From JAPULR01 sp963665075 (lineage in GTDB: Bacteria; Chloroflexota; Dehalococcoidia; Lucifugimonadales; GCA-2712585), in the NCBI GenBank assembly GCA_963665075.1, contig OY762063.1:2604001-2668000 (forward strand): a DNA stretch of 64,000 bases, written 5' to 3'. Numbering within the stretch: the first letter of the stretch is position 1; every line of letters starts with the position of its first letter. Shown in pieces: positions 55,074 to 64,000 of the stretch. The position numbers and the translations under genes were made by a program. The notes beneath the pieces are model-generated. The model was not told the DNA's origin, made no database searches, and saw only the letters and a program-made list of their open reading frames with translations.

Positions 55074-55659
55074 CTCGCCCGTCCTCCTCGTTTGGCATGA
55101 GTACATACTACCACACCACGGAACGCCGTCAAATACGACAAGTGGAGGAGACTGGATTCCGGCTTTCGCCGGAATGACGAGTGTGGGTGGAGGGGGAAGG
55201 GATAAGAGGGGACCGCTCGACCCTTCGACAGGGCCTTCGACAAGCTCAGGACAGGCTCAGGGTGAGCGGGGGAAGGGCGATTGGCCAATCGCCCCTACGA
55301 GATTTGTTTGTGGGTGAGTTTTCACCCTCATCCTAACCTTCTCCCTCAAGGAGACCTTTGCATAACCCCCTATTCACCCCAACATTCTGTCAAAGAATCA
55401 ACGTATTTATACCTAAACAGCCCCACCCCTGGATTCCCGTTGTCACGGGAATGACGGTTATGCAAAGGTCTCCTTGAGGGAGAAGGGATAAGAGGGGACT
55501 GGATTCCCGCCTTCACGGGAATGACGGTTATGCAAAGGTCTCCTCAAGGGAGAAGGGATAAGAGGGGACTGGATTCCCGCCTTCGCGGGAATGACGGGAG
55601 GGAGGAGGGTTGCGGACGGGGTATTTGGGTGGGGTTATTCGGAGGTCGCCCCGGGTGAG
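55074..55659. repeat. 586-nt spacer built of repeats
   Basis: GGATTCCGGCTTTCGCCGGAATGACG (about 55153-55179); a TTCGACAGGGCCTTCGACAAG...CTCAGG unit (55217-55269); GGGCGATTGGCCAATCGCCCC (about 55276-55296); the MITE-like element (55350-55473); two GGATTCCCGCCTTCnCGGGAATGACG units (about 55501-55526 and 55572-55597); and a MITE right end (55527-55543). No gene. Confidence 0.7.
55350..55473. mobile_element. MITE-like element, complete copy (124 bp)
   Basis: Perfect 17-bp terminal repeats GGAGACCTTTGCATAAC and GTTATGCAAAGGTCTCC, the same length as the copy at 34973-35096. It has landed in a CTCCCTCAAGG-type repeat. The flanks here form an inverted and not a direct repeat (CTCCCTCAA / TTGAGGGAG), so no target duplication can be claimed. 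A second right end (GTTATGCAAAGGTCTCC, 55527-55543) follows. Confidence 0.75.
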
Positions 55660-57378
55660 TTATTCGTCTTCCACGTGGCAGCTGATGATGTCGATGCCGT
55701 AATACTGGCGGTGGTGGACTGACGAGGCGTAGTGGCGGAGGATGCGGAGGGACATTCCCTGATCGTCCTCGATGGCTTGCGCTTCGTCCAGATAGGCCAT
55801 GCGGTTTTCGATGTTCCCCTGGATGGCGTCGTCGGAGGCAACTACGATTTCCAACTCGGCGGAGCCTCTTTCGGGGCGGATAGTGGCGACAAGCTTGCGC
55901 CCCGATCCCTCCTGGTCATCGTCCTTTTCCTCCAGCAGGCTCAGCATGGCTTCCTCGCCCACCAGCCGCAGGCGGTTCTTGCCTTCTTCCGACCAGGAAT
56001 GGCGGTCGGCGAATTTCCCAAGGAAATCGTCTACTTCAGGGAGGGAATCCTGGGATAGGTCAATCCGTAGCTTTCTGGAGCGAAGGTTTGAAATTTCGGT
56101 CAAGAGGGTCATGCCGATGGCGGCAATGCCGCCGACGACGATGGTGTTGCCGACCAGCTGGCTGGTAACGCCTTCGACGAGGCCGCTGAAGATTCCGGCG
56201 GAGAGGCCCAGGACGATGGAGATGCCGGTGATGGTGGCCTTCTTCTGGTCCACCTGGCCTGTGAAGACGGTTTTGGCGCCTTCGATGAAAAGCATGCCGA
56301 AGATGATGACGTAGACGGCGCTGACCACGGGGCTGGGGATGGCGACGAGGAAGGCGAGGAATTTGGAGAAGGGGGCGATTGCCATTGTTAGGATTCCGAG
56401 GAAGATGCCGACGCTCTGGGCGGCGACGCCGGTGAATCCGATGTAGACCACGGTGACGGCCCAGGGGGCGGCGACGGGGAGGGTGCCAAGGATGCCGGAG
56501 GCGAGGGTGCCGAAGCCGTACATATTGAGGCCGCCCTGAACGGCGCGGTAGTCGAGGGCGTTGGGATTGCGTTTGGAAGCGTGAAAGATGACGGAAAGGT
56601 CTCCAACGACTTTCATAAATGCGGTGAGGTTGACGAAGACGAAGACGGGGAGGAGGTACCAGAAGTCCACGTTGAAGACCAGGTCGAGCATGGGCCATCG
56701 GTGATTCGGGAGGCTGAACCAGGGTGCGTCCCGGATTATGCCGAAGTCGTAGTAGCCCAGGGGGATGGCAACCACGAGGCCGACGGCGACGCAAATGGGG
56801 AGAATCCACATGCGGAGAAGGGACACGCCCTGGAGGGAGATGACGACGCCGACGACCAGGGCGACTATTCCGGGCAACATGAAGAGCAGGGTGGGGGCTT
56901 CATCCGGCAGTATGACGGTGCTGCTTATGATGTAGGGCACGGCGGAGACGGCGACGAGCATGACGACGACGCCGCTGACGGTGGAGGTGAAGATTCGCCG
57001 GAGGGAGGCGAGTCGAATGGTCAGCAGGAACTGGACGAGGGTGGAGGCGACCATGAGGCTGGCGAGGAGGCCCGGCCCGCCGGCCTGGAGGGCCAGGGCG
57101 CAAACGGCGAGGAAGGGGACGTTGAAGTTCGCGACGATGAGGCGGCCCGCGCTGAGGTAGCGGAACCTGAGGGAATAGAGAATCATGGAGGCGCCGGTGA
57201 CGGCCAGGGAGGTGAAAATGACCCAATCCAGATAGGAGTCGGACTCGCCGGAGGCGCGCACGACGAGGGCCGTCAGCATAATGAGGCCGATGGTGTTGGG
57301 GAGGAATATCTGCAAAGCGGAAGTAGCCGCCGTTGCCGGCGGGCACTTCTCATTCGATTCGTAGCGAAGTTGAGTCAT
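55660..57378 (-). CDS. NCS2-type permease-like protein with C-terminal regulatory domain (paralogue)
   Basis: 572 residues, the same architecture as 27919-29700. The membrane part (about 1-430) includes LQIFLPNTIGLIMLTALVVR, FTSTVSGVVVMLVAVSAVPY, FMLPGIVALVVGVVISLQGV, LSVIFHASKRNPNALDYRAV, GILGTLPVAAPWAVTVVY and IPSPVVSAVYVIIFGMLFIE. The C-terminal soluble domain (about 445-572) is LPEVDDFLGKFADRHSWSEE, LVGEEAMLSLLEEKDD, GMSLRILRHYASSVHHRQYY. The equivalent of EANGECIAQ in the sister protein is diverged, so the transported molecule may differ. ATG 57378. Confidence 0.75.
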   Translation of the reverse strand: MTQLRYESNEKCPPATAATSALQIFLPNTIGLIMLTALVVRASGESDSYLDWVIFTSLAVTGASMILYSLRFRYLSAGRLIVANFNVPFLAVCALALQAGGPGLLASLMVASTLVQFLLTIRLASLRRIFTSTVSGVVVMLVAVSAVPYIISSTVILPDEAPTLLFMLPGIVALVVGVVISLQGVSLLRMWILPICVAVGLVVAIPLGYYDFGIIRDAPWFSLPNHRWPMLDLVFNVDFWYLLPVFVFVNLTAFMKVVGDLSVIFHASKRNPNALDYRAVQGGLNMYGFGTLASGILGTLPVAAPWAVTVVYIGFTGVAAQSVGIFLGILTMAIAPFSKFLAFLVAIPSPVVSAVYVIIFGMLFIEGAKTVFTGQVDQKKATITGISIVLGLSAGIFSGLVEGVTSQLVGNTIVVGGIAAIGMTLLTEISNLRSRKLRIDLSQDSLPEVDDFLGKFADRHSWSEEGKNRLRLVGEEAMLSLLEEKDDDQEGSGRKLVATIRPERGSAELEIVVASDDAIQGNIENRMAYLDEAQAIEDDQGMSLRILRHYASSVHHRQYYGIDIISCHVEDE

Positions 57379-57464
57379 CTAAGCCATTGATACGTCATTG
57401 GAGCGGCCTCGTCAATATACCATCTCAAGGCTATCAGCAAGTCATTCCCTGCTAACAAATTGTA

Positions 57465-57493
57465 TTGACAGAAACCCTATTTTGTGCAAGTAT
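57465..57493 (+). promoter_or_regulatory. Weak promoter candidate for the Cache-repeat gene
   Basis: TTGACA (57465-57470), 17 nt, AAGTAT (57488-57493). The -35 is perfect but the -10 is poor; TATCCT lies 3 nt further on. Confidence 0.35.
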
Positions 57494-57547
57494 CCTAGCA
57501 ATTTCAGGATTGAGTATCAATGAGGCGCACGTCGGGAGGGAATGCGG

Positions 57548-60500
57548 ATGCGGATAATGAGAAGTCGAATTAACCGGGGAAAGCATAACAGACGTTGGCC
57601 GGTTGGCGTGAGCCTGCTGGTAATGCTGCTGGCTCTGGCGTCCGTGGTTGCTTTGGTCGTGGCGTGCGGTCAGGATGATGAGCCGACGCCGTCGCCCACC
57701 ACCGCCGCTCCGCCTCCGGCCCCGGCTCCGACGCCCGTTCAGACTCCCGTGGCGACGCCGGTTCCGACACCGGAGCCAACGCCGGTTCCCACCCCTGTGG
57801 CGACTCCGGTTCCCCCGCCGGCGCCCACTCCCGTGGCGACTCCGACTCCCACGCCCAGGCGAACGCCTCCTCCGCCGGCGCCCACTCCTGCACCCACCCC
57901 GGAGCCGGAACCGGCAAATGAAGGTGACGCGGTGACGCGGGGCTACGTGGAGAAGGCGATTGCGTACTACGATGCGAACGGGCGGGACGCCACAGTCGCG
58001 CAATATCGGGCGGATGAGAGCGTCGAAAATGATCGGACGCTGGTCCTGATAGACGCCGAGGAAGGCATGCTTCTGGTATACCGCGCTATACGCAGCCTGC
58101 AAGGCCAGTACGTGGGGCCGGGGTCGAGATTCGCGGGCTTTCAGCAAATGATAGCTAACGCCTCCGAGGAAGGCTTCTGGGCTACGTCCCAGGGCGTCAA
58201 TCCGGTGACCAAGCAGGAAGAACCCAGGCGGATCCTTTCCGTGCTTCACGACGGCTTGATCTTCATATCCAGCCATTCGGTCCTGGTGGAGAACGTGGAG
58301 GCGGCCACCCGGGAGTACGTGAACCAAGCCTTGGAATACTACGAAGAGAACGGATTGGAAGCGACCATCGCCTACTATGACAGCCAGGAGAGCATGGAGG
58401 GGCAGTTCTACCTGTTCTTCATAGGCGCGGACGATCTATACCTGGCCCATCCCATATTCCCTCACCTGAAGGGAACGGACATCAAGGACGTGGTGGGTTC
58501 CGACGGGCAGGAACTGGGGAAGGAGATAGCGGAGGCCACGGAGGAAGGCATCTGGGTGGAGTATCTGTGGCCGCATCCCGTATCCCGGAAGGAGATGCAG
58601 AAAGTCACCTGGGCCGTTCGCCGGGACGGGCTGATATTCGCCTCCGGCTATTACGCCGGCGGGTCCGAGACGGGGGACCCGCCCTGGCAGGACGTGGCGG
58701 ACCCGATGAAGTACACGGAGGACTACGTGAACCGGGCCGTCGAGCGGTACGAGCGGGACGGTCTGCAATCCATGCTGGACTACTACAACAGCGTCGCCAG
58801 CTTCGAGGGCGAATGGTATCTGTTCGCCACGGACGAAAACGACGTCTACCACGTCCATCCCCTGATTTCCCGCCTGATAGGCACGGACATCAAGGACGTG
58901 GTCGGTTCCGACGGGTACGAGCTGGGGAAGGCGCTGGCCGCGGCCGAGGACGGCGGCGAAGGGGTTTGGGTGGAGTACCTGTGGCCGCATCCGGTGACGC
59001 TGCAAGAGGTTCCGAAGGTGGGCTACGCGGTGCGAAGGGACGGAATGCTGTTCGCTTCGGGCTACTACCCGCAGGTGGAAGACCCGGCGGGCCACACCAA
59101 GGCATACGTGCAGCAGGCCATCGACTACTACGAAGCCAACGGGTTGGACGCCACCGTCGCCCATTACAACAGCGAGGCGAGCTTGGACGGTCAGTGGAGC
59201 CTGACGATGGCCGACGAGGAAGATATTGTGCTCGTCGCCGTCCTGAGCCCGCGCATCATCGGCACCGACTTGAATAGCGTGGGCGCGGGCCGCGTCCGGC
59301 AGATTGGCGAAGAGATGGCGGCGGCCACGGAGGAAGGGGTCTGGGTGAGCTTCATCTTCCCGAACACGAGGTCTTCGGAGATCTTGTACGCTCACACGTG
59401 GGCCATCCGTCACGACGGGCTGCTGTTCACGTCGCGCTACTACGACGACCGGCCGGGGGATCCGCAGCCCGAAGAAGATGCGGATGACGCGCAGACTCGC
59501 GCCTACGTGGAGAAAGCGATCGCATACTACGAGGCGAACGGGCTGGATGATGCGGCGGATTACTACAACAGCCGAAGCAGCCACGAAGGAGAGCGGGCTC
59601 TGTTCATCATCGACGAAGACTCTCTACTAAGAGCCGCGCCCTTCCCGACGTTGGTGGGGTCTCCGCTGGGCCTTGGCACAGGGGCGTTCCCCGCGCGAGA
59701 TGAAATCACGGAAAAAGGGATCTGGGTCAACATGGTTGGCTTGAATCCCACGACGGGCGCTCAGTCGCCGATGCGAGCCGTCTTCATTCTGCACGAGGGC
59801 TTGATATTCGCCTCAGGGCACTTCCCCGTGCGAGAAAATGTGGAGGAGACCACGCAGGATTACGTCAACAGGGCGATAAGGCTTTACGAGCGAGACGGCC
59901 TGGAAGCCACCGTTGACTACTACAACAATCGGTCCAGCCTGGAAGGACAGTTATACCTGTTCCTCATAGACGCCGAGGACAAATACGTGGTTCATCCCAT
60001 ATTCCCTCACCTCATCGGTACGGACATCAAGGACGTGACAGGCTCCGACGGCCAGGAACTGGGGAAGGAGATAGCGCAGGCAACGGAGGAAGGCATCTGG
60101 GTGGAGTATCTGTGGCCTCATCCAACCAGCCGCAAAGAAGGGGATAAGGTCACCTGGGCCGTTCGCCACGACGGGATGATATTCGCCTCCGGGTACTATG
60201 CCGGACGAGACATCGAAGACGGAACGCCGTCGTGGCAAGACGTGGCGGACCCGGCGAAGTACACCGAGGACTACGTGAATCGGGCCGTGGAGCGGTACGA
60301 GCGGGACGGCCTCGAATCCATGCTGGACTACTACAACAGCGTTGCCAGCTTCGAGGGAGAATGGTACCTGTTCGCCACGGACGCGAATGACATCTACCAC
60401 GTCCACCCCCTGTTTTCCCGCTTTATAGGGACGGACATCAAGGACGTGGTCGGCTCGGACGGATACGAACTGGGCAAGGCGCTGGCCGCGGCCGAGGACG

Positions 60501-62575
60501 GCGGAGAAGGCGTTTGGGTGGAGTACCTGTGGCCCCATCCGATTACGTTGAAGGAAGTGCCGAAGGTGGGCTACGCCGTGCGAAGGGATGGGATGCTGTT
60601 CGCCTCGGGCTACTACCCCGAGATTGGGGACCCCGCGGCCTACACGCGGGAATACGTGGCGGATGCAATCGCATACTACGACGAGAACGGGTTGGAAGCG
60701 ACCATCGCTCATTACAACAGCAGGGAAAGCGTCGACGGCCAGTGGTGGCTGACCCTGATTGATGAGAACTACCTGTACGTCGCGCAGGTCTACTTCCCGC
60801 AGCTGATTGGCACGGACGGCAGGGACAGAAACTCGCCGCTTGGCGGGGACGACGGCGCTATGCTTGCCACGGCCACGGAGAAAGGCGCATGGCATAGCAC
60901 TCCCTGGTTCAACCCGAATACGTCGGAGAATTTGCGGAGAAACTTGTGGGTGGTTCGCCACGACAATCTGATTTTCGTTTCCAGCTACTTCACCTCGGTG
61001 GAAGATCCCGGCCCTGGGGAGTTGACGGATGACGCGCAGACGCGGGCTTACGTGGACAAAGCGATTGCGTACTACGAGGCGAACGGCAAGGACGCCACTA
61101 TCGCGCAGTATCGGGCGGATGAGAGCGTCGAAAATGATCGGACGCTGGTCCTGATAGACGCCGAGGAAGGCATGCTTCTGGTATACCGCGCTATACGCAC
61201 TCTGGAGGGCCAGTACGTAGGGCCCGGATCGAGATTCGCGGGCTTTCAGCAAATGATAGCGAACGCCAACGCGGAAGGCTTCTGGGGTACGTCCCAGGGC
61301 GTCAATCCGGTGACCAAGCAGGAAGAACCCAGGCGGATTCTCGTCGTGCTTCACGACGGCTTGATCTTCATATCCAGCCATTCGGTGCTGGTGGAGAACG
61401 TGGAGGCGGCCACCCGGGAGTACGTGAACCAAGCCTTGGAATACTACGAAGAGAACGGATTGGACGCCACCATCGCCTACTATGACAGCCAGGAGAGCAT
61501 GGAAGGGCAGTTCTACCTGTTCTTCATAGGCGCGGACGACGTCTACCTGGCGCATCCCATATTCCCTCACCTGAAGGGGACGGACATCAAGGACGTGGTG
61601 GGTTCCGACGGGCAGGAACTGGGGAAGGAGATAGCGCGGGCCACGGAGGACGGAATCTGGGTGGAGTACCTGTGGCCTCATCCCGTATCCCGCAAGGAGA
61701 TGCAGAAAGTCACCTGGGCCGTTCGACGGGACGGGCTGATATTCGCATCGGGCTACTACGCCGGCGGGACTGAGACGGGGGACCCGCCTTGGCAGGACGT
61801 GGCGGACCCGATGAAGTACACCGAGGACTACGTGAACCGGGCCGTCGAGCGGTACGAGCGGGACGGACTGCAATCCATGCTCGACTACTACAACAGCGTC
61901 GCCAGCTTCGAGGGCGAATGGTATCTGTTCGCCACGGATGAAAACGACGTCTACCACGTCCATCCCCTGATTGGCCGCCTGATAGGCACGGACATCAAGG
62001 ACGTGGTCGGTTCCGACGGATACGAGCTTGGGAAGGCGCTGGCCGCGGCCGAGGACGGCGGCGAAGGGGTTTGGGTGGAATACCTGTGGCCGCATCCGGT
62101 GACGCTGCAAGAAGTTCCGAAAGTCGGCTACGCCGTGCGAAGGGACGGGATGCTGTTCGCTTCGGGCTACTACCCGCAGGTCGAAGACCCGGCGGGCTAC
62201 ACCAAGGCATACGTGCAGCAGGCCATCGACTACTACGAAGCCAACGGGTTGGACGCCACCGTCGCCCATTACAACAGCGAGGCGAGCCTGGACGGTCAGT
62301 GGAGCCTGACGATGGCCGACGAGGAAGATATTGTGCTCGTCGCCGTCCTGAGCCCGCGCATCATCGGCACCGACTTGAATAGCGTGGGCGCGGGCCGCGT
62401 CCGGCAGATTGGCGCGGAGATGGCGGCGGCGACGGAGGAAGGCGTCTGGGTGAGCTTCATCTTCCCGAACACGAGGTCTTCGGAGATCCTGTACGCTCAC
62501 ACGTGGGCCATCCGTCACGACGGCTTGCTGTTCACGTCGCGCTACTACGACGACAAGCCCGGCAATCCGGAGTAG
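57548..62575 (+). CDS. Giant lipoprotein of twelve tandem Cache-like modules
   Basis: 1675 residues from ATG 57548, with GGAGG 8 nt upstream; ATG 57542 is too close. Lipobox VALVVACGQD, then a Pro/Thr/Val/Ala stalk to about residue 130. Twelve modules of about 125-135 residues follow. Each starts 'YVnxAIxYYexNGldAT', has dGqwYLFxxD then HPxxxxxxGTDIKDVVGSDG, then EGVWVEYLWPHP, and ends with a strand pair like AVRRDGMLFASGYY. This fits the single-Cache (sCache_2-like) sensor fold. Modules fall into three groups of four (A-B-C-D, E-B-C-F, A-B-C-D). Groups 1 and 3 are near-identical at DNA level at a constant 3105-nt offset. No transmembrane helix or signalling domain follows, so it may bind small ligands at the cell surface. 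Confidence 0.85.
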   Translation: MRIMRSRINRGKHNRRWPVGVSLLVMLLALASVVALVVACGQDDEPTPSPTTAAPPPAPAPTPVQTPVATPVPTPEPTPVPTPVATPVPPPAPTPVATPTPTPRRTPPPPAPTPAPTPEPEPANEGDAVTRGYVEKAIAYYDANGRDATVAQYRADESVENDRTLVLIDAEEGMLLVYRAIRSLQGQYVGPGSRFAGFQQMIANASEEGFWATSQGVNPVTKQEEPRRILSVLHDGLIFISSHSVLVENVEAATREYVNQALEYYEENGLEATIAYYDSQESMEGQFYLFFIGADDLYLAHPIFPHLKGTDIKDVVGSDGQELGKEIAEATEEGIWVEYLWPHPVSRKEMQKVTWAVRRDGLIFASGYYAGGSETGDPPWQDVADPMKYTEDYVNRAVERYERDGLQSMLDYYNSVASFEGEWYLFATDENDVYHVHPLISRLIGTDIKDVVGSDGYELGKALAAAEDGGEGVWVEYLWPHPVTLQEVPKVGYAVRRDGMLFASGYYPQVEDPAGHTKAYVQQAIDYYEANGLDATVAHYNSEASLDGQWSLTMADEEDIVLVAVLSPRIIGTDLNSVGAGRVRQIGEEMAAATEEGVWVSFIFPNTRSSEILYAHTWAIRHDGLLFTSRYYDDRPGDPQPEEDADDAQTRAYVEKAIAYYEANGLDDAADYYNSRSSHEGERALFIIDEDSLLRAAPFPTLVGSPLGLGTGAFPARDEITEKGIWVNMVGLNPTTGAQSPMRAVFILHEGLIFASGHFPVRENVEETTQDYVNRAIRLYERDGLEATVDYYNNRSSLEGQLYLFLIDAEDKYVVHPIFPHLIGTDIKDVTGSDGQELGKEIAQATEEGIWVEYLWPHPTSRKEGDKVTWAVRHDGMIFASGYYAGRDIEDGTPSWQDVADPAKYTEDYVNRAVERYERDGLESMLDYYNSVASFEGEWYLFATDANDIYHVHPLFSRFIGTDIKDVVGSDGYELGKALAAAEDGGEGVWVEYLWPHPITLKEVPKVGYAVRRDGMLFASGYYPEIGDPAAYTREYVADAIAYYDENGLEATIAHYNSRESVDGQWWLTLIDENYLYVAQVYFPQLIGTDGRDRNSPLGGDDGAMLATATEKGAWHSTPWFNPNTSENLRRNLWVVRHDNLIFVSSYFTSVEDPGPGELTDDAQTRAYVDKAIAYYEANGKDATIAQYRADESVENDRTLVLIDAEEGMLLVYRAIRTLEGQYVGPGSRFAGFQQMIANANAEGFWGTSQGVNPVTKQEEPRRILVVLHDGLIFISSHSVLVENVEAATREYVNQALEYYEENGLDATIAYYDSQESMEGQFYLFFIGADDVYLAHPIFPHLKGTDIKDVVGSDGQELGKEIARATEDGIWVEYLWPHPVSRKEMQKVTWAVRRDGLIFASGYYAGGTETGDPPWQDVADPMKYTEDYVNRAVERYERDGLQSMLDYYNSVASFEGEWYLFATDENDVYHVHPLIGRLIGTDIKDVVGSDGYELGKALAAAEDGGEGVWVEYLWPHPVTLQEVPKVGYAVRRDGMLFASGYYPQVEDPAGYTKAYVQQAIDYYEANGLDATVAHYNSEASLDGQWSLTMADEEDIVLVAVLSPRIIGTDLNSVGAGRVRQIGAEMAAATEEGVWVSFIFPNTRSSEILYAHTWAIRHDGLLFTSRYYDDKPGNPE

Positions 62576-62604
62576 GCGGAGGCGGAGGATGGGCTGAGGG
62601 AGGC

Positions 62605-64000
62605 CTATTGTGGAGGGCCGTGATAATGGCGGTCGATTATGCTCTCCACAGTGGGCCATGTTCCTTCGGGAGCGTAGGTTGCGAAGGCCTCTCGGAGGTG
62701 GCAGATAACCGTGGGATCGTCATCGCATGCCGGGGTGTCAAAGTGGGTGTGCAGGTATAGACGCCGCAAAGCCAGGCGAAAGGCTGTCTGGTCCATGTTG
62801 TTGTATAGCTCGTGGAAGAGACGCGTTCCCAAGGTGTACTGGCAGTCGTAATACTGCCAGGGGTCGGTTTCGTCCACGACCAGATTTTCGAATTCGGCAA
62901 TAGATTTTACGATGGTGCAGGGGCTGTGCCCGAATCGGAAGTATTCGTCTAATGTAACCGGTGGGTGCTGCCACGGAGAAGTGTCGTAGATCATGTACTC
63001 AATGAAGGTGGCGACACTCTCGCTGAGCCAGATATATTTGCTAACGTCTTCATCGGCAGGCACGCAGTGGGGCGATGGTTTGCTCTTCCAGAGGTAGTGG
63101 CTAGACTCATGGGCTAATAAAGTCATCGTAGCTCCCTGGTGAGACATATCGTCGATATGCTCATCCTGCCTGACGTGCACATGGGTGTCTTTGTGCGCTC
63201 CGCCTCCGGGAGCCTCCACGACAAGAAATATCAACTGTCTGCGTGGGAAAGGAAATCCCATGAATTCCTCGATGGCGCGTACTGAATGCTCCAACTGGTT
63301 CATGGTAATGTCGATTCCCGGACGGGTTCGGATGAGGGTTAGTTCTATCTCTCCTGATAGAGGCAAAGTAATGATTCGCTCCTCCAGCGTATGCTGGGCA
63401 GGATCCAGCAGCTTGTCCAGCAGATCATAGTCCTCTTCGTAAAGATAATTCTCGGTGGGGTAGGCGGCGGTAGGAAGCGTGGCGAGAATCTTGGCTTCCT
63501 GGTTGGTGATGCCGTCGGTTATGTCAGGATTGGAGACAACTGTCCTGGCATTTGTCCTGTTTGCCACAAATCCGAGGGCTTCCAGGGCCGCATAGTTGCT
63601 ACCTTCGGCAACCCACGGCTCTTCCAGCAGCAGTTCCGATAGACGCGCACTGACGCCGTCCGCGAGGAGGATCAGGCTGCTGGCGGCGTCCCATTCCTCC
63701 TCGCCTTGAATGCCGTCTTTCGTCCAGGACAGGGCCTCTATGCCGGACGCGAGTTGAGGACGGTTCCTTCGCAAATTGCGGATGCTGTTTTCGAACATGG
63801 AAGTATAGAGTGCATTGGACGCTGTGATGGCGTCGGCAAAATCTGTCCGAATAGGCGGGAGTGGAGGCGTCGGCTCAGGGGCGGGTTCAGGCGTAGGTTC
63901 GGGTGTAGGTTCAGGCGTGGGTTCGGGCGTCGGTTCAGGAGTAGCTATGGGAGTAGTTTCCGGTGTGGGTTCAGGAGTTGGCTCAGGGGTAGGTTCCGGC
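62605..64000 (-). CDS. Extracytoplasmic gluzincin-type zinc metallopeptidase, N-terminus beyond window edge
   Basis: At least 464 residues; the frame is open to base 64000. At the window edge it is a Glu-Pro-Thr-Pro stalk (PTPEPTPEP units), implying an exported, probably lipid-anchored protein. The catalytic region has LLAHESSHYLWKS (HExxH zinc motif), then about 26 residues later YIWLSESVATFIEYMIY, giving the third ligand Glu as in M1-like gluzincins. Upstream LIFLVVEAPGGGAHKDTHVH replaces the GAMEN loop. The substrate is unknown. An internal ATG at 63798 is not the start. Convergent with the Cache-repeat gene, 29 nt apart. Confidence 0.8.
   Translation of the reverse strand, partial: PEPTPEPTPEPTPETTPIATPEPTPEPTPEPTPEPTPEPAPEPTPPLPPIRTDFADAITASNALYTSMFENSIRNLRRNRPQLASGIEALSWTKDGIQGEEEWDAASSLILLADGVSARLSELLLEEPWVAEGSNYAALEALGFVANRTNARTVVSNPDITDGITNQEAKILATLPTAAYPTENYLYEEDYDLLDKLLDPAQHTLEERIITLPLSGEIELTLIRTRPGIDITMNQLEHSVRAIEEFMGFPFPRRQLIFLVVEAPGGGAHKDTHVHVRQDEHIDDMSHQGATMTLLAHESSHYLWKSKPSPHCVPADEDVSKYIWLSESVATFIEYMIYDTSPWQHPPVTLDEYFRFGHSPCTIVKSIAEFENLVVDETDPWQYYDCQYTLGTRLFHELYNNMDQTAFRLALRRLYLHTHFDTPACDDDPTVICHLREAFATYAPEGTWPTVESIIDRHYHGPPQ

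Noticed and set aside
57945..62560. A CRISPR-like array suggested by regular DNA repeats
   Set aside because: The periodicity is about 400 bp, in frame and protein coding. No short repeat-spacer array was found anywhere in the window.
59951..62659. A 902-codon open frame antisense to the Cache-repeat gene, and similar long antisense frames (for example 20466-22511, 7861-9126, 26058-27521)
   Set aside because: They are Arg/His/Pro-rich with no ribosome sites or motifs and arise from the GC-rich third codon positions of the genes on the opposite strand.

Overview
The window is GC-rich bacterial DNA with genes on both strands. It holds about 45 supportable genes separated by intergenic spacers full of short palindromic repeats. 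The gene mix (LLM-class flavin oxidoreductase, EthD-like, ABM and GYD small alpha/beta-barrel proteins, family III CoA transferase, MMPL exporter, MpaB/DUF2236 oxygenase, DUF3179, lipoproteins with Ala/Pro/Thr-rich stalks, many TTG and GTG starts) best fits an uncultured Chloroflexota bacterium, perhaps SAR202/Dehalococcoidia-like. That placement is inference; no rRNA is present.

Layout. 1-12.5 kb: an edge-truncated adenine-type DNA methyltransferase, a class III aminotransferase, a cytochrome c lipoprotein, a luciferase-like oxidoreductase, DUF1761, a single-chain double ABC exporter, an ABM monooxygenase and an M20-like protein. 12.5-16.3 kb: a duplicated small-gene/aspartic-protease pair, whose second protease has been replaced by a PstI/BsuBI-type restriction-modification cassette. 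16.4-23.6 kb: CoA transferase, alpha/beta hydrolase, an unidentified structured RNA with a 19-codon ORF, VapBC-like toxin-antitoxin, MMPL transporter and MpaB-like oxygenase. 23.6-25.9 kb: an AT-richer defence island that reads as a complete retron: a promoter, an msr-msd RNA bounded by an a1/a2 inverted repeat, a retron reverse transcriptase and an FRG-domain protein as probable effector. 26.0-27.6 kb: a DUF3179 lipoprotein gene with an in-frame TGA at the conserved Cys of the YCxLC motif, followed by a SECIS-like hairpin, so a probable selenoprotein.

27.9-34.8 kb: an NCS2-type permease with an extra C-terminal domain (a paralogue lies at 55.7-57.4 kb), GYD protein, CrcB/Fluc, and an ECF sigma factor followed by a von Willebrand A protein. 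35.1-50.7 kb: transport lipoproteins, namely two family 5 solute-binding proteins (one fused to Cache-like modules), a PPC-domain secreted protein, a stretch of gene debris with a chimeric pseudogene, and an iron-siderophore-type ABC operon (double binding protein, FecCD permease, FecE ATPase) behind a clear sigma-70 promoter and a palindromic operator candidate. 50.8-54.3 kb: tRNA-Ala(GGC) and the greA-lysS-serS run. 57.5-62.6 kb: a lipoprotein of twelve tandem Cache-like modules. 62.6-64 kb: a gluzincin-type metallopeptidase running off the edge.

The intergenic spacers carry at least four repeat families, including a 124-bp MITE-like element with 17-bp terminal inverted repeats. They account for most of the unexplained short ORFs.
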